Below, piece after piece: positions 44,152-55,900 of a stretch of DNA of 64,000 bases; the first letter of the stretch is position 1, and each line of letters starts with the position of its first letter. The DNA is from UBA12481 sp012523435 (GTDB lineage Bacteria > Bacteroidota > Bacteroidia > Bacteroidales > UBA12481): contig JAQUCP010000003.1 in assembly GCA_028686135.1 (NCBI GenBank), positions 62,001 to 126,000 on the forward strand, in the 5' to 3' direction. The notes below the pieces were generated by a model that was not told the origin of the DNA, did no database searches, and worked only from the letters and a program-made list of their open reading frames with translations. A program made the translations under genes and the position numbers.

Positions 44152-46386
44152 ATGAAAAGATTTACTGTATTATTTGTTCTGATGGGCGTGGCACTCGTCT
44201 CATTCGGACAGGTTTACCAAAGAGCCGCAGAGGCTCCGGTGTACGCCAAGTCTTCGAATGACGTGACTGTCAACCCCAATGCCACAAAAGGTGGTGGTGA
44301 TGTGTTCTGGTCCGAAACTTTTGATTGGGAAAATCCGGCTGACCCACGGGGCTGGTCATACCCAGAAGGATGGACGGTGACTGATGCAAAAGATCTGGGT
44401 AATGTGTTTATCTGGACAAAAGACACGGTGAGAGGTAACTATACAACTGTTGCCCCGCCATCATTCTTCGCAACAAGAGCTGACGGTTTCCTCTCCTTGC
44501 CGATGGACTATTACAACACCCGTGACGGCGTGGTAACCGCTACCGGAATGGATGCTACCATCACAACTCCTAAAATCGACTGCTCCGACAAATCATCGGT
44601 AGTGGTTCGTTTCTCTCAGTATTTCCGCCTTTGCTGCGGTGACTACAACCTGGTCATGCGCATTACCATTGACGGCGGTATCCGCTGGGCCGTTTATGAT
44701 GTCCGCTTCGATGTGGGTGGTAACACCTTTACACCAGAACGTTTTCGCCATGTCGAAATCAACATCTCCGACATCGCCGCCGGTTCCCCGGATGTCCAAA
44801 TCCAATTCTATGCCTTTGGCGAAAACAACCGCTACTACTTCTGGATCCTCGACGACCTGAACCTGAGTGAAGCCTACAGCCATGACCTGGTTCTGGAAGA
44901 CACCTGGATGGAATGGGACGGTGGTGTTGACGCAGTAATGGGCCATATCAACTACTGGCCAAAAACCCAAATGGGAATGGCCGGAACTGTTAGCGGCACC
45001 GTCGGACAGTACTGGTTTGAAGGCGCCCTGCTTAACAACGGTATGGAAGACGAAGAAGATGCCAAACTCGTGGTCGATGTCAAGAAAAACGGTGAACTAA
45101 TCCACACCGAAGAGTCAGAAGCCAGAACCATCTGGGCTCTCGAAAGAGATACCTTCTGGGGTATTAACCCTTATCTTGCTGATGACTATGGCGACTATCA
45201 GTTTGTCTATCAGGCTGTTTCCGACTTCGAAGATGAGGTCACAACCAATAACATGACGACTCATCCTTTCACTGTGAATGACACCCTGTTCCATCGGGCC
45301 GACTTCACCGCTGAATCAGCTGCCAACACCGGTGGTTGGGTAGGAGGGAATAATGCCGGTGATATGGTCGGGGTAACTTATTTCGTTTATGCTCCAACCG
45401 AGGTAACCTCACTTACCGCCTACATTACCAGCTATACTGCGGCTCAAAATCCACAGTTCCAGTATGTTTTAATGAAAGACATCGAAGGGGTTTACGAAGA
45501 ATGGTTAACCACTGACGTTTACGACTGCGATGAAACCACTCTCCGCTGGGTTACCAAAGAGATCTTCCAGGACGGTGAAAGCGAATTCATTGAGCCTGGC
45601 GAATATGCAGCCTGCGTCCGTATGTGGGGTGAGGTTGAAGGTGATGCCGATGGTGTTAACGGTATGAGCATTGGTTGGGATATGACTACCAAAGCTGCCT
45701 ATACTTTGATGTACCAAGCCTCTGGCGATAATGCCGGTAGCTGGTACTCAACCGGCAAACTGAACATGATCGGATTTAATATCCGGGAAACCGGTGCCCC
45801 AACTGAAGCCCCCGTTACTTTCAACGTTAACATGACCAACCATATCGAAAGCGGCGAATTTGTTCCTTCTACCGATTTCGTTGACGTGGCCGGCACATTC
45901 AATGAGTGGAACGGATCCGCCCATATGGAAGATGCTGATGGCGATGGTATCTACACCATCACGGTTGACGCTTGCCCGGTTGGCCAAGTGATCGAATTCA
46001 AGTACAGAATCAACGGTAGCTGGGATACCTCCGAGTTCCCCGATGGCGGTGCAAACCGTACCTATACCGTTCGTTACTACAACGTTCTGAACCATACCTA
46101 CAACAATGGTAATACCAGCGGGATCGAGAAAGAAAGCCTCGTCGCTTCTTTCAACGTTTATCCGAATCCAACTAGCGGTGAATTCACGGTGAACGTAGTG
46201 AGCACCACTCCGTCCAACCTTGAAATCACCCTCGTTGACATTCAGGGACACGTGGTTTATCGTGATCTGGTTAAAAATGTCATGAACCATACTCAGACCA
46301 TTGACACCCAACTCGCTAAAGGAATGTACTTCCTGACTATCAACAACGGTCGCGAAGTTAAAGTCCAGAAAGTAATGGTTCAGTAA
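44152..46386 (+). CDS. T9SS-secreted cell-surface protein A with choice-of-anchor J and starch-binding-like domains
   Basis: A 744-residue secreted protein. Signal peptide 1-20 (cut near VSFGQ). Choice-of-anchor J/MAM-like lectin fold about 48-245 (FWSETFDWENPADPRGWSYP...FWILDDLNLSEA). A middle CARDB-like part about 245-380 is followed by a region to 550 of no clear family. An Ig-like CBM20/48-type domain is at about 553-655 (FVDVAGTFNEWNGSAHMEDADGDG). A type A T9SS sorting domain is at about 660-744 (NVYPNPTSGEFTVNV, then GMYFLTINNG and KVQKVMVQ). So it is secreted and attached to the cell surface. Ligand unknown. A tandem paralog follows. Confidence 0.88.
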   Translation: MKRFTVLFVLMGVALVSFGQVYQRAAEAPVYAKSSNDVTVNPNATKGGGDVFWSETFDWENPADPRGWSYPEGWTVTDAKDLGNVFIWTKDTVRGNYTTVAPPSFFATRADGFLSLPMDYYNTRDGVVTATGMDATITTPKIDCSDKSSVVVRFSQYFRLCCGDYNLVMRITIDGGIRWAVYDVRFDVGGNTFTPERFRHVEINISDIAAGSPDVQIQFYAFGENNRYYFWILDDLNLSEAYSHDLVLEDTWMEWDGGVDAVMGHINYWPKTQMGMAGTVSGTVGQYWFEGALLNNGMEDEEDAKLVVDVKKNGELIHTEESEARTIWALERDTFWGINPYLADDYGDYQFVYQAVSDFEDEVTTNNMTTHPFTVNDTLFHRADFTAESAANTGGWVGGNNAGDMVGVTYFVYAPTEVTSLTAYITSYTAAQNPQFQYVLMKDIEGVYEEWLTTDVYDCDETTLRWVTKEIFQDGESEFIEPGEYAACVRMWGEVEGDADGVNGMSIGWDMTTKAAYTLMYQASGDNAGSWYSTGKLNMIGFNIRETGAPTEAPVTFNVNMTNHIESGEFVPSTDFVDVAGTFNEWNGSAHMEDADGDGIYTITVDACPVGQVIEFKYRINGSWDTSEFPDGGANRTYTVRYYNVLNHTYNNGNTSGIEKESLVASFNVYPNPTSGEFTVNVVSTTPSNLEITLVDIQGHVVYRDLVKNVMNHTQTIDTQLAKGMYFLTINNGREVKVQKVMVQ
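44320..44867 (+). repeat. 548 bp tract identical to 46715-47262
   Basis: Base-by-base reading shows no difference from 44320 to 44867 against 46715-47262 (offset 2395), while flanks differ at many positions. It covers most of the anchor J domain (residues 57-238). Confidence 0.9.
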
Positions 46387-46433
46387 CCTAATCCGACAGT
46401 CAACTGATTCACTTCAGTTTGCATAACAAAAGA

Positions 46434-46458
46434 GCCGGGGCAACACCCCGGCTTTTTT
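46434..46458 (+). terminator. terminator between the two 744-residue genes
   Basis: Stem GCCGGGG/CCCCGGC with loop CAACA, followed by six T; 48 bp after the stop of the first gene. Confidence 0.92.
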
Positions 46459-46486
46459 GTTAAAAAGTGTTAAGGCCCGTTTTACC

Positions 46487-46516
46487 TTGGTTTTCCTGGA
46501 AAATCTGCTACCTTTG
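46487..46516 (+). promoter_or_regulatory. promoter of the second 744-residue T9SS gene
   Basis: TTG (46487-46489) and TACCTTTG (46509-46516) with 19 bp between them, followed 31 bp later by the ATG at 46547. The second gene is thus transcribed on its own. Confidence 0.75.
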
Positions 46517-46546
46517 TCTTGATTCAACCATTAAATTTTCTTTTTT

Positions 46547-48781
46547 ATGAAAAGATTTACTGTACTTTTTGCTTTAATGGGCGTGGCACTCATCTCATTT
46601 GGACAAGTCTACCAAAAGGCTGCTGATGCACCGGTATACTCCCAGTCCGTGAATGAAATGAGTACCACCCCGGCTACCATTAAAGGTGGTGGCGACGTTT
46701 TCTGGTCGGAAACCTTTGATTGGGAAAATCCGGCTGACCCACGGGGCTGGTCATACCCAGAAGGATGGACGGTGACTGATGCAAAAGATCTGGGTAATGT
46801 GTTTATCTGGACAAAAGACACGGTGAGAGGTAACTATACAACTGTTGCCCCGCCATCATTCTTCGCAACAAGAGCTGACGGTTTCCTCTCCTTGCCGATG
46901 GACTATTACAACACCCGTGACGGCGTGGTAACCGCTACCGGAATGGATGCTACCATCACAACTCCTAAAATCGACTGCTCCGACAAATCATCGGTAGTGG
47001 TTCGTTTCTCTCAGTATTTCCGCCTTTGCTGCGGTGACTACAACCTGGTCATGCGCATTACCATTGACGGCGGTATCCGCTGGGCCGTTTATGATGTCCG
47101 CTTCGATGTGGGTGGTAACACCTTTACACCAGAACGTTTTCGCCATGTCGAAATCAACATCTCCGACATCGCCGCCGGTTCCCCGGATGTCCAAATCCAA
47201 TTCTATGCCTTTGGCGAAAACAACCGCTACTACTTCTGGATCCTCGACGACCTGAACCTGAGCGAAGCTTATTCGTATGACTTGGTTCTGGAAGACACCT
47301 GGATGGAATGGGACGGTGGTTTTGACGCCGTGAATGGACATATCAATATTTGGCCAAAAACCCAAATGGGAATGGCCGGAACTGTTAGCGGTACCGTCGG
47401 ACAATACTGGTTCGAAGGCGCTCTGCTTAACAACGGTATGGAAGACCAGGAAGATGCCAAACTCGTGGTCGATGTAACCAAAAATGGCGAACTGATTCAT
47501 ACAGAAGAATCAGAAGCCAGAACCATCTGGGCTCTCGAAAGAGATACCTTCTGGGGCATCAATCCTTATCTTGCCGATGATTATGGCGATTACAAATTCA
47601 CCTATAAGGCCGTTTCTGATTTTGAAGATGAAGTTCCGGGGAATAACCAGGAAGTTCATGGCTTCACAGTCACTGATACATTATTCCAACGAGCCGACCT
47701 TACCGTTGAATCATCCTCTAACACCGGTGGATGGGTTGGTGGCGGAAACGCTGGTGACATGGTGGGCGTAGCTTACTATGTTAACGCTGCTACCGAAGTA
47801 AAATCTATCACCGCTTACATTGCTGGATACACCGTTGCAGAAAATCCTCAGTTCCAATTTGTTCTGATGAAAGACATAGAAGGTGTCTACGAAGAGTGGT
47901 TAACCACTGACGTTTATGACTGCGATTCAACCAATCTGCGGTGGGTCACTAAAGAAATCTTCCAGGATGGTGAAAGTGAATTCATCGAGCCAGGCGAATA
48001 CGCTGCTTGCGTTCGTATGTGGGGTGAACTTGAAGGCGATGCCGATGGTACCAATGGTTTGAGCGTTGGTTGGGATATCACCACCAAACCAGCCAACACG
48101 TTGATGTACCAAGCCTCTGGCGATAACGCCGGTAGCTGGTACTCAACCGGCAAACTGAACCATATCGGAATCAACATCCGGGAATCCGGTGCACCAACCG
48201 AAGCCCCCGTCACTTTCAACGTTAACATGACTAACCATATCGAAAGCGGTGAATTTGTTCCTTCTACCGATTTCGTTGACGTGGCCGGATCATTTAATGA
48301 TTTCAACGGCTCCGCTCATATGGAAGATGCCGATGGTGATGGTATCTATACCATCACGGTTGACGCTTGCCCGGTTGGCCAAGTGATCGAATTCAAGTAC
48401 AGAATCAACGGTAACTGGGATACCGCCGAGTTCCCCGATGGTGGTGCAAACCGTACCTATACCGTCCGTTACTACAACGTTCTGAACCATACCTACAACA
48501 ATGGTAATACCAGCGGTATCGAAAAAGATAGCCTCGTTGCTTCTTTCAACGTTTACCCGAATCCGACTAGCGGTGAATTCACAGTGAACGTAGTAAGCAC
48601 CACTCCGTCCGACCTTGAAATTACCCTCGTTGACATTCAGGGACACGTTGTGTATCGTAACGTAGTTAAAAACGTTAACGATCACACCGAAACTATTGAC
48701 AACCAGCTTGCAAAAGGAATGTACTTCCTGACAATCAACAACGGTCTCGAAGTTAAAGTCCAGAAAGTAATGGTTCAATAA
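46547..48781 (+). CDS. T9SS-secreted cell-surface protein B, tandem paralog of protein A
   Basis: A 744-residue paralog with the same domain order and the same length as the preceding gene product: signal peptide, anchor J domain (identical DNA over residues 57-238), middle region, CBM20/48-like domain (VDVAGSFNDFNGSAHM) and T9SS type A tail. Outside the identical tract it differs at many positions, mainly synonymous or conservative changes, strongest at about 15-55 and 330-430. Own promoter and terminator. Role as for A; two copies suggest dosage or variant binding. Confidence 0.88.
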   Translation: MKRFTVLFALMGVALISFGQVYQKAADAPVYSQSVNEMSTTPATIKGGGDVFWSETFDWENPADPRGWSYPEGWTVTDAKDLGNVFIWTKDTVRGNYTTVAPPSFFATRADGFLSLPMDYYNTRDGVVTATGMDATITTPKIDCSDKSSVVVRFSQYFRLCCGDYNLVMRITIDGGIRWAVYDVRFDVGGNTFTPERFRHVEINISDIAAGSPDVQIQFYAFGENNRYYFWILDDLNLSEAYSYDLVLEDTWMEWDGGFDAVNGHINIWPKTQMGMAGTVSGTVGQYWFEGALLNNGMEDQEDAKLVVDVTKNGELIHTEESEARTIWALERDTFWGINPYLADDYGDYKFTYKAVSDFEDEVPGNNQEVHGFTVTDTLFQRADLTVESSSNTGGWVGGGNAGDMVGVAYYVNAATEVKSITAYIAGYTVAENPQFQFVLMKDIEGVYEEWLTTDVYDCDSTNLRWVTKEIFQDGESEFIEPGEYAACVRMWGELEGDADGTNGLSVGWDITTKPANTLMYQASGDNAGSWYSTGKLNHIGINIRESGAPTEAPVTFNVNMTNHIESGEFVPSTDFVDVAGSFNDFNGSAHMEDADGDGIYTITVDACPVGQVIEFKYRINGNWDTAEFPDGGANRTYTVRYYNVLNHTYNNGNTSGIEKDSLVASFNVYPNPTSGEFTVNVVSTTPSDLEITLVDIQGHVVYRNVVKNVNDHTETIDNQLAKGMYFLTINNGLEVKVQKVMVQ
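46715..47262 (+). repeat. 548 bp tract identical to 44320-44867
   Basis: Second copy of the identical tract; the mismatches that bound it are at 46714 and 47263. Confidence 0.9.
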
Positions 48782-48823
48782 TTTGATCCGACAATCAACT
48801 GATTCACTTCAGTTTATACAACA

Positions 48824-48856
48824 GAAAGCCGGGGCTCCACCCCGGCTTTCTTGTTT
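48824..48856 (+). terminator. terminator of the second 744-residue gene
   Basis: Stem GAAAGCCGGGG/CCCCGGCTTTC, loop CTCCA, then T-rich; 42 bp after the stop codon. Confidence 0.88.
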
Positions 48857-49020
48857 TCTAAAAGCTCGCATCAACAACAAAACCACACAATTTTTTGCTT
48901 TACCTAACAGAAAGAAAATAGACAACCATTCTTTTGAACTGACTGGTGATTCAATGGACTTTTTGCTTGTAGCCCCCCCCTATTAATTAAACACTTTTCC
49001 TAAAACAGTCAGGCCAATAT

Positions 49021-49366
49021 TTGCGCATTAGCGCGTTTTGCACTCATCGGACAGGTTGGGAAAATCACCTGAACTTCATATACCATCGATTGACAACCGA
49101 AGTCGAACTCATTTTCAAATGGATCAAGCAGCATCTGGAGATCAAGCCATTTTGGGGCACCACCGAAAATGCGGTAGGCATCCAGGTTTATTCCGCTTTA
49201 ATTGCTTTATTGCCTCATAACTCTCGGCACAGAATTAAAAATAAACCGCTCAACCTACGAAGTTTTACAATTGTTGAGAATTTCTCTACTCGATAAAATG
49301 CCCTTAGGTAAGCTACTTGCAGTTATAGATAAAAAGATGTCAATGAACAATATTCTAGTCAATTGA
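49021..49366 (+). pseudogene. IS4-family transposase remnant, C-terminal part, frameshifted
   Basis: The frame from about 49070 reads VELIFKWIKQHLEIKPFWGT followed by TENAVGIQVYSALIALL, the C-terminal catalytic Glu region of IS4-type DDE transposases. After about 49215 the family similarity continues in another frame (STYEVLQLLRISLLDKMPLG, then KLLAVIDKK) and ends in a stop at 49364-49366. The N-terminal two thirds are missing and the frame is broken, so it cannot make an active transposase. I find no inverted repeats that bound it. Confidence 0.8.
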
Positions 49367-49513
49367 CTATCAATTTGTTTTAAATGGAAATTCAGGAAAA
49401 TTAACACCTAATTAGTTAATCACAACCACGTTTTGGGCCAACTACCTACCCTTTTCATTGGATTGATAGTCGGCCGGTCTTCGGCCTTTTATTCCGTCAG
49501 GTGTGCATCGAGG

Positions 49514-49557
49514 CAGTCTTTTTGGTTCCTGTACTGATACAGTCTTCTTGGTTCCTG
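49514..49557 (+). repeat. two 18-bp direct repeats
   Basis: 49514-49531 and 49540-49557 share 17 of 18 bases (core CTTGGTTCCTG or CTTTTTGGTTCCTG), period 26 bp. They lie beyond the dead transposase and could be the end of another mobile element or a binding site. Confidence 0.6.
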
Positions 49558-49830
49558 GGTGCACAATCCCGAATTTTCCACTGGACCAATTAAGATCAAC
49601 TACTTGATTACCTATATTTTGTGCAGTTTATCATGGAAGTTAATCGCTACTCCGAGCATACCTCGACTTACAGTGCTTGCCTGTCAAATGAAAATGTTTC
49701 CACCCCACCCTCCCTTCGCGCCTCCTGACGCGATGAAGATTAACCTTAGGTGAGGGAAAGCCGGAGATTGATTGAAAAATGGGTCTAAAAGGCCATTGAT
49801 GGGGTCAAAACTACTACACTAAATAAAAGA

Positions 49831-49857
49831 AGCCCCGGCACGGATCGTGCCGGGGCT
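49831..49857 (-). terminator. terminator of giant gene copy 1
   Basis: Stem AGCCCCGGCAC/GTGCCGGGGCT with loop GGATC, U tail in the minus direction from AAATAAAAGA; about 50 bp after the stop codon. Confidence 0.92.
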
Positions 49858-49906
49858 CTTTTTATCTAAACCTGACAAGCGTTTGAAGCCTGTCCGGGTT
49901 TATGTT

Positions 49907-52900
49907 CTACTGAATAACTACTTTTTCAACCTTCACAGCTTTACCGTCGTTCACTTTCAGATAGTAAACGCCTTTAGCAAAGGAGCTGGCATCAATTTCA
50001 TTATCGTATGAGTAGGCAGCTTTCACTTCGTTGCGATACACAACCTGACCAGAGATGTTCACCAATTCGAGGGTGAAATCGGTAGCTTCCTGGTTGCTAA
50101 TGCTAACCATGAACTTACCATCGGTCGGGTTCGGGTAAACGCGCAGGCTGCTGGTCAGACCATTGTCATCCAAACCTGAACCGCTTTCCAGACTCATGTT
50201 GAGCAGATAGTCAACGGTCTGTGGCGGAGCCCAAGTTGAAATGATCACATAGTAAGTACCAGGATCGATGCCTTTACGGAATGAACCGCCGTTCGGGCCA
50301 CTAGCAAAAGCTTTACAATTTGACCGGTCGAGTTCGACTTTCGGGCACTTGTCAAGTACGTGGATTGAACCGTAAGCACCAAGGATGCTTCCATTCAGGT
50401 AACCTTCTTCCTCAATCGTAATCGTGTACACTTTATCGTTACCATCCATGTAGTTGCTATAAGGCGAGCAAGGCGATGCATCGTAGTCATCATTGAATCC
50501 AACCGTGGTTCCAAAATGGTTAACCACCGGGAGGGTCAACGGAATGGCGGTTTCGCAAACGTCACCGTCAATCGGGTAGCTGGCTTCGATGTGGAAGTAG
50601 AACGGAAGGTTACAGGTAGCGCAATCGTTAGCCCAGATACCATCCCAGAAAATGTAAACAGTCTCGCCTTCGTTCATGGCTACCTCAACAGCTGAGTTAG
50701 CACGGTTAGTCGGGCAATCCCCTTCCATATCATCTTGCTCACCAAGCAAGGTGCCTTCGCAGTCAGCGTAAACCCGCAGGAAGCTGTCGTATGAATATTC
50801 ATACGGATCAACCGTGTTGTTCGGATCGCAGCTATGAATCTTAACCAGGGAGAAGCGATCAGCCGTGAACTTGAACCAGCTATTAGGTGAGGCAGCATAG
50901 TTCCGTCCAAGGGTAGCTTCAGCAGCGGTGTAGCAGCTCAGACCTTCTCCAACAAGAGCAATCTCGGCTACTTCATCTTCATACAATCCGTAGGTTACTT
51001 TCACTTTACCATTGAACACCCCAACATCGTTGGGCGTAAAGGTTACGTCAAAGCTAACCGAAGTCTGGCCACCATCCTCAGCATAAGCGTAGGAGATACC
51101 GGTGACTTCAATCGGGTAGGTATTGGCATCGGTCAACCCAAACTGAGCACCCGTTACCAATTCTACCTTCTTCACCTTCAGAACACTAATTCCAGTGTTC
51201 GTGATCGTTACAGTAGCTGTTCCAGTGGAACCCAACTGTACGCCACCAAAATCAACCGGAGCAGGTGTAGCCGTGAAGATCGGCTTGGTAATCCGCTCAA
51301 TGAAGCAGATATCATCCAGACACCAGTAGTTTCCACCGGCTTTCTTCCAACGAACATAAATCGTCTGGCCAACATAGTCCTCTAAACTCAGAGTCTTGAT
51401 GGCAAACTCATTATCCGCGCCGTAAACTTCCGGAACGGTGTTGAGCAGATAGCTAGCAATTCTCGTCCAGTTGGTCTTGTCAGTCGAAACATAAACTTCG
51501 CAACCGCTAGCACCACCAAAAATGGTCCCTTCATACCAGGTGACAACCGGTTCATCTACGTTAACATGGATCGGAGGAGAAATCAATTCTTCCTGACCAT
51601 TGATCACATAAGCCCTAGTTCCACGGAAAGCACGCCCTACGCTTCCGTAGTTGATTGCTTCACCATTACCACTCCAGCCATTGAGAGCCACATTACGCGG
51701 CCATCCGCCTTCGAAGTTTTCGCAGAATTCGAACTGTTTGATCAAAATGGTTTCACCATTGATCGGAATAACCAGCGTTTTACCAACACCGTATTCCACA
51801 ATCAGGTTCGTGGTACGGGTGCCGGCACTTGGCGGGCAGTACTGAACCGTAACACCCTGGCTTTCCCAGCTACCAACGGTAAAGGGAACGGCCGGAGGAT
51901 TAACCAGATGGAACATATCCGTTGCTGGTAGATCATCCAGGTAAAGGGCCGTAATCGTCAGATTACCAACACCTTCATTGTAGATGTCAATCACACCAGT
52001 CTTGCACTGACCAGGAGTTACACCACTGATTGTCAGCGGGTTCGGATCAGCTGAAATCATCGCGCCGGTAACCGGAACAATGTCAGTCTTCTGGCGAGGA
52101 GTGAACAAGCCATAGATCGATCCCCAATCCACGTTCGTGCGGATACCCTGGTAGATGGTCGGAACCGTTGGGATGTCATCACCAATGTAGTCGGTGTTGA
52201 ACACCTGCTGAATGAACCAGTCATAGTCACCCTTAGCCGTAATGGTAGCCAGGTCAAGATTATTGAATGTCCATTGGGTCAAATCTGTACCGTAATCGTC
52301 AAAAGCAATCATCGGAGTGGTAACTTTTACCAACATCGACTCATACTTTCCACCTGTGTAGCACTGGCTGGCATACTCATCGAAGGTCAGACTTACCGGG
52401 GTGATCACGTTACCTGTGGAGCTCTTCGTCGGAGCTGCGCAGCAGGGAACAAACGTCATGGTCGTACCCGTTTCCAGGTAACCTTTCAGTCCGGTCAGAC
52501 CAGCACCCTGGCCAAACGAAGTATTCAAGATGTTATTCTTATCCAAAATCTGGATACCGGCGCCAGCATCCTGAACAAACTTCAGGTTGCCTCCCGTACG
52601 GGTCTCTTCATAGGAAACCAGTACTTCACCGGTAACCGTGTAACGCCATACAACCGGCATCGTGCGAAGAGCTGTCAGATCAGCAACTTCAACATCACAG
52701 ATGTCAAGCCACAGTTTCTGCAGGCTAACTTCACTCATATTACCCGAAGCATCTACAGCATAAGCATAGTACTCGCCAGAGTACAGACCATTGGTCTGGA
52801 TGTAAACCGGCTCACCAGCTACGGCAGTAGCATAGTTACCCATACGGGCATTCACCAGAGCGGTCCGGCCAGCGGACGTAGCAATGGCATAATCGGGTAC

Positions 52901-55900
52901 TCCGTTGACGATCTTGTCTGATTTAACAATCACGACATAACCGCCTTCGTTCGACTGAACAGCAACGCTGTCTGAGCAGTTATAAGCCATCACGCTCCAA
53001 GTCGTTACTTCAGGATCAACAATATCCTGTCTGGTTACCGTAATGGTCCAGTCTTTGGTGATGCTCTTATCCTGAGCCGTCACTACGCAGGTGTGCGTCA
53101 TGTCGCTCAAATCAATCTCTGATCCAGCGCAAGCTCCCGTGTTGCAGCAAATCGTTGCACCACAGCTCAAGGTAGCCGAGAACGTTACTGCTGAAAGCTG
53201 GGCAGCCGTTGTGCTGGCACCAACCATAACCTTAATCGTTCCGGCGGCAGCATCAATCGTGGAACTACCTACCTGAAGACCTCCAAGCAGTGACCAACTC
53301 TTAATGTCAGCTTCCTGGCACGGAGGATTCGTCACATAAACCATCCAGTCAGCTTTGGTCACTCCGTCAGGAGCCGTTACCGTGTACTTAACCGGACCTT
53401 TGGTGAAGTCTTTATTAACACCGGCAGCCGGGGTAACGCTCGCACCATTGGCAATACCAATGACCGAAGGAGCCAGGCTGCTCAGATTCATCGTGTAAGG
53501 CAGCTGAACAAAAATACGACGGGCATAGGAGTCAATTTGGGCTTCTGTGCTAACACCCGTGCAGACACATCCTTCAACCGGGAACGTGAACTGGGAAATA
53601 CCCGTGTTCGTGTCCGGAGTGATGTTAACTGTCACAAAGTATTCTACCGTCTTGCAGCTCTCTGACCATACCGTGTAAGCAATCGGAGTGGTATAATCGT
53701 TCGCGCTTACGCCGCTGGTCTGCAGAATCTGCGTGTCTTCCGAACGCGTCATCATCGCACCACTAGAAAGCGTAAAGCTGGCTTTCAGAGCGGTCTTGGT
53801 CGTTCCCCAGGGAACCCATACCGTAACCGTCTTGGCCGTTTCGTTGATCACACCCGTAGCCGTGCCGCCGAAACCATTGGCACTGCCTTCAAACCAGTAA
53901 GCCAAAATCTTGGCATCATTATTAACAGCGCGTTTGGTAACCGTAACCACGTAAGCAGCAGTCGAACCATCCTGAGCGGTAACCGTAAAGGTAACCGGGC
54001 TCGTGAAGTTCGTTACTGTCGATGGATCCGGGCTAACGGTAGCCGTCTCAGGTATATCAAATCCAATCGTCAGGTTAGCTACGTTCGTGCTGTTCTTCAC
54101 ACTGACATTAATGTTCTGGCCGTCGCGGGTAACCCCGTAACCTTCGGTCAGATCATAGGTGTTCGTGCCAAAGCAGTACGGCAAATTGTAAACCGTAAAG
54201 TCATGCAGCCACTTGTCGGTAGCAGCAGGATCTTTAGTCACATTCACGTTATAGCAAGCCTGCGTACCATCCTGTGCTACAACAGCCATGGTGATAGCAG
54301 CGCTGTAATCCAGCACCTCAACTTCGCCCGAGACCTGAAGGTGATCCATATCCGGATCGCAACCCAGGTAAACACAGGCATACTTCGAAGCGGTAAAATC
54401 AGCAACCAGCTCAGTCAGATCCGTCAGGAACGGAACCTGTACATCAATACGCTTGGTGGTATGGTTGATCGTACCCATCCGGTCTTCGGTCAGACCAGCA
54501 GCGGTATTGTTCTCGGCCAGGAAACCAAAGGTAAGCATCTGCTTGCCCGTCTCGGCTTCGTCCGATTCAACAATTTCCAATGCATAGGTCCGAGTGGCAA
54601 CACCATCAACAGCGGTAACAACCAAGGAGGTCGTTCCCCAGGTAATGTCCTCAAACGTCGGAACCATCGTGGCGCCTTCGCTCAAGGTTCCGGTGATCTC
54701 AATGCTGGTGTGATCCGTACCGGCCGGGAACGTAATGGTAACTTCATCTTCACCAACTTCCACTTCGCCAGTAACATCGTCCGGACCGTAGCAGAAATCA
54801 ACTTCTGCTGCAGCTTCCATGGCGGTAATAAAGTTCCCATCGTTCGGGTCAACAACGACCGTTACAAAATATTCCTGCGTATTGCAAGCTTCATCGTAAA
54901 CCGTGAAAGCAGCAGGGGTGGTATAGTTCACCGCGCTAACGCCACTTGTTTGCGGAATCCGCTCGTCGAAGTTCTCTTCCGAACGCGTCATCAGGGCATA
55001 CTGATCATCCAGTTCATAGGTGGCCTTCAGAGCGGTAACATCCGTCCCGTAAGGAACATGAACCAAAATGGTCTTGGCCGTTTCGTCAATTTCCCCAACA
55101 TGGGTCATGTGCAGTTGGGCGTTACCCTTACCTGCTTCCAGCGGATCAAAAGCAAAATAGGTGATCTGCTTCATATCGCTAGGCTCTACCCAGTTGAACG
55201 CAATGGTGTAAACAGCATCGGTACCATCTTCTGCCGTAACCGTGATCTCAAAATCGTTCACGATATCGGTAATGGTAGCCGGAGCAGTTACATCACAAGT
55301 AGCCGTCTCAGGAATATCAAAGTCCAGTTCCAGGCTGATGCCATCGTCCAGACCTTCGCGCATACGAACCGTATAGGTCAGCGTAGCTTCATCAAACGTT
55401 ACTTCGCCATCCAGCGAATTGTCCAGACAGTCTTGCTGACCAGTTAACGTCAGGTTCGTCAGCGTATTGTCCGTATCGGCAGGCTCGTTGGCTACATATA
55501 TATTATAGTAGTACTCGCTAACATCGTCCTGAGCCCGGACCATGAAGGTAACCGGTTCGTCATACAGGTTCGGGGTAACATCGGTAAACTGTGGGGTAAA
55601 GTCCGTAATAGCCGGACCGTTCAGGAACACACAGCTAAAGGGGCTGTTGGTGAAGGTAGCAATCAACTCATCAACCGTCAGATCAACTGAGCTAGGAACA
55701 ACCAGGTCGATGCGACGCGTTACATTATCTACCGTACCAATCACGTCGGCTTCCAGCACAGCGTTGTTAGCGGCCAGAAAATCAAACGTCAGCAGCTGAC
55801 GAGCAGTCGAAGCAGCTCCAAAGTCCAGAACAATCTGGTATTCATTAAAGCAAACTCCATTCTCGGCAAAAACTTGCAAATCAATAGGACCAGTGTAAGC

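Larger units (their letters stand above)
48782..49906. other. 1.1 kb gap with a decayed insertion sequence between T9SS gene pairs
   Basis: Holds the terminator of the second 744-residue gene, an IS4-type transposase tail (49021-49366), a pair of 18-bp direct repeats (49514-49557) and the terminator of the giant gene. The rest, including a run of eight C at 48973-48980, shows no gene that I recognise. Confidence 0.75.

Noticed and set aside
48973..48980. Run of eight C as a phase-variable tract
   Set aside because: It lies between genes with no coding frame or promoter element next to it, so no function can be supported.
52274..52921. A 215-codon open frame on the + strand, repeated at 59209-59856
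   Set aside because: Antisense shadow of the giant gene, with low-information composition.
54203..55447. A 414-codon open frame on the + strand inside the giant gene, repeated at 61138-62382
   Set aside because: It is antisense to the giant coding frame, has no recognised motif and arises from base bias; the opposite frame has clear domains.
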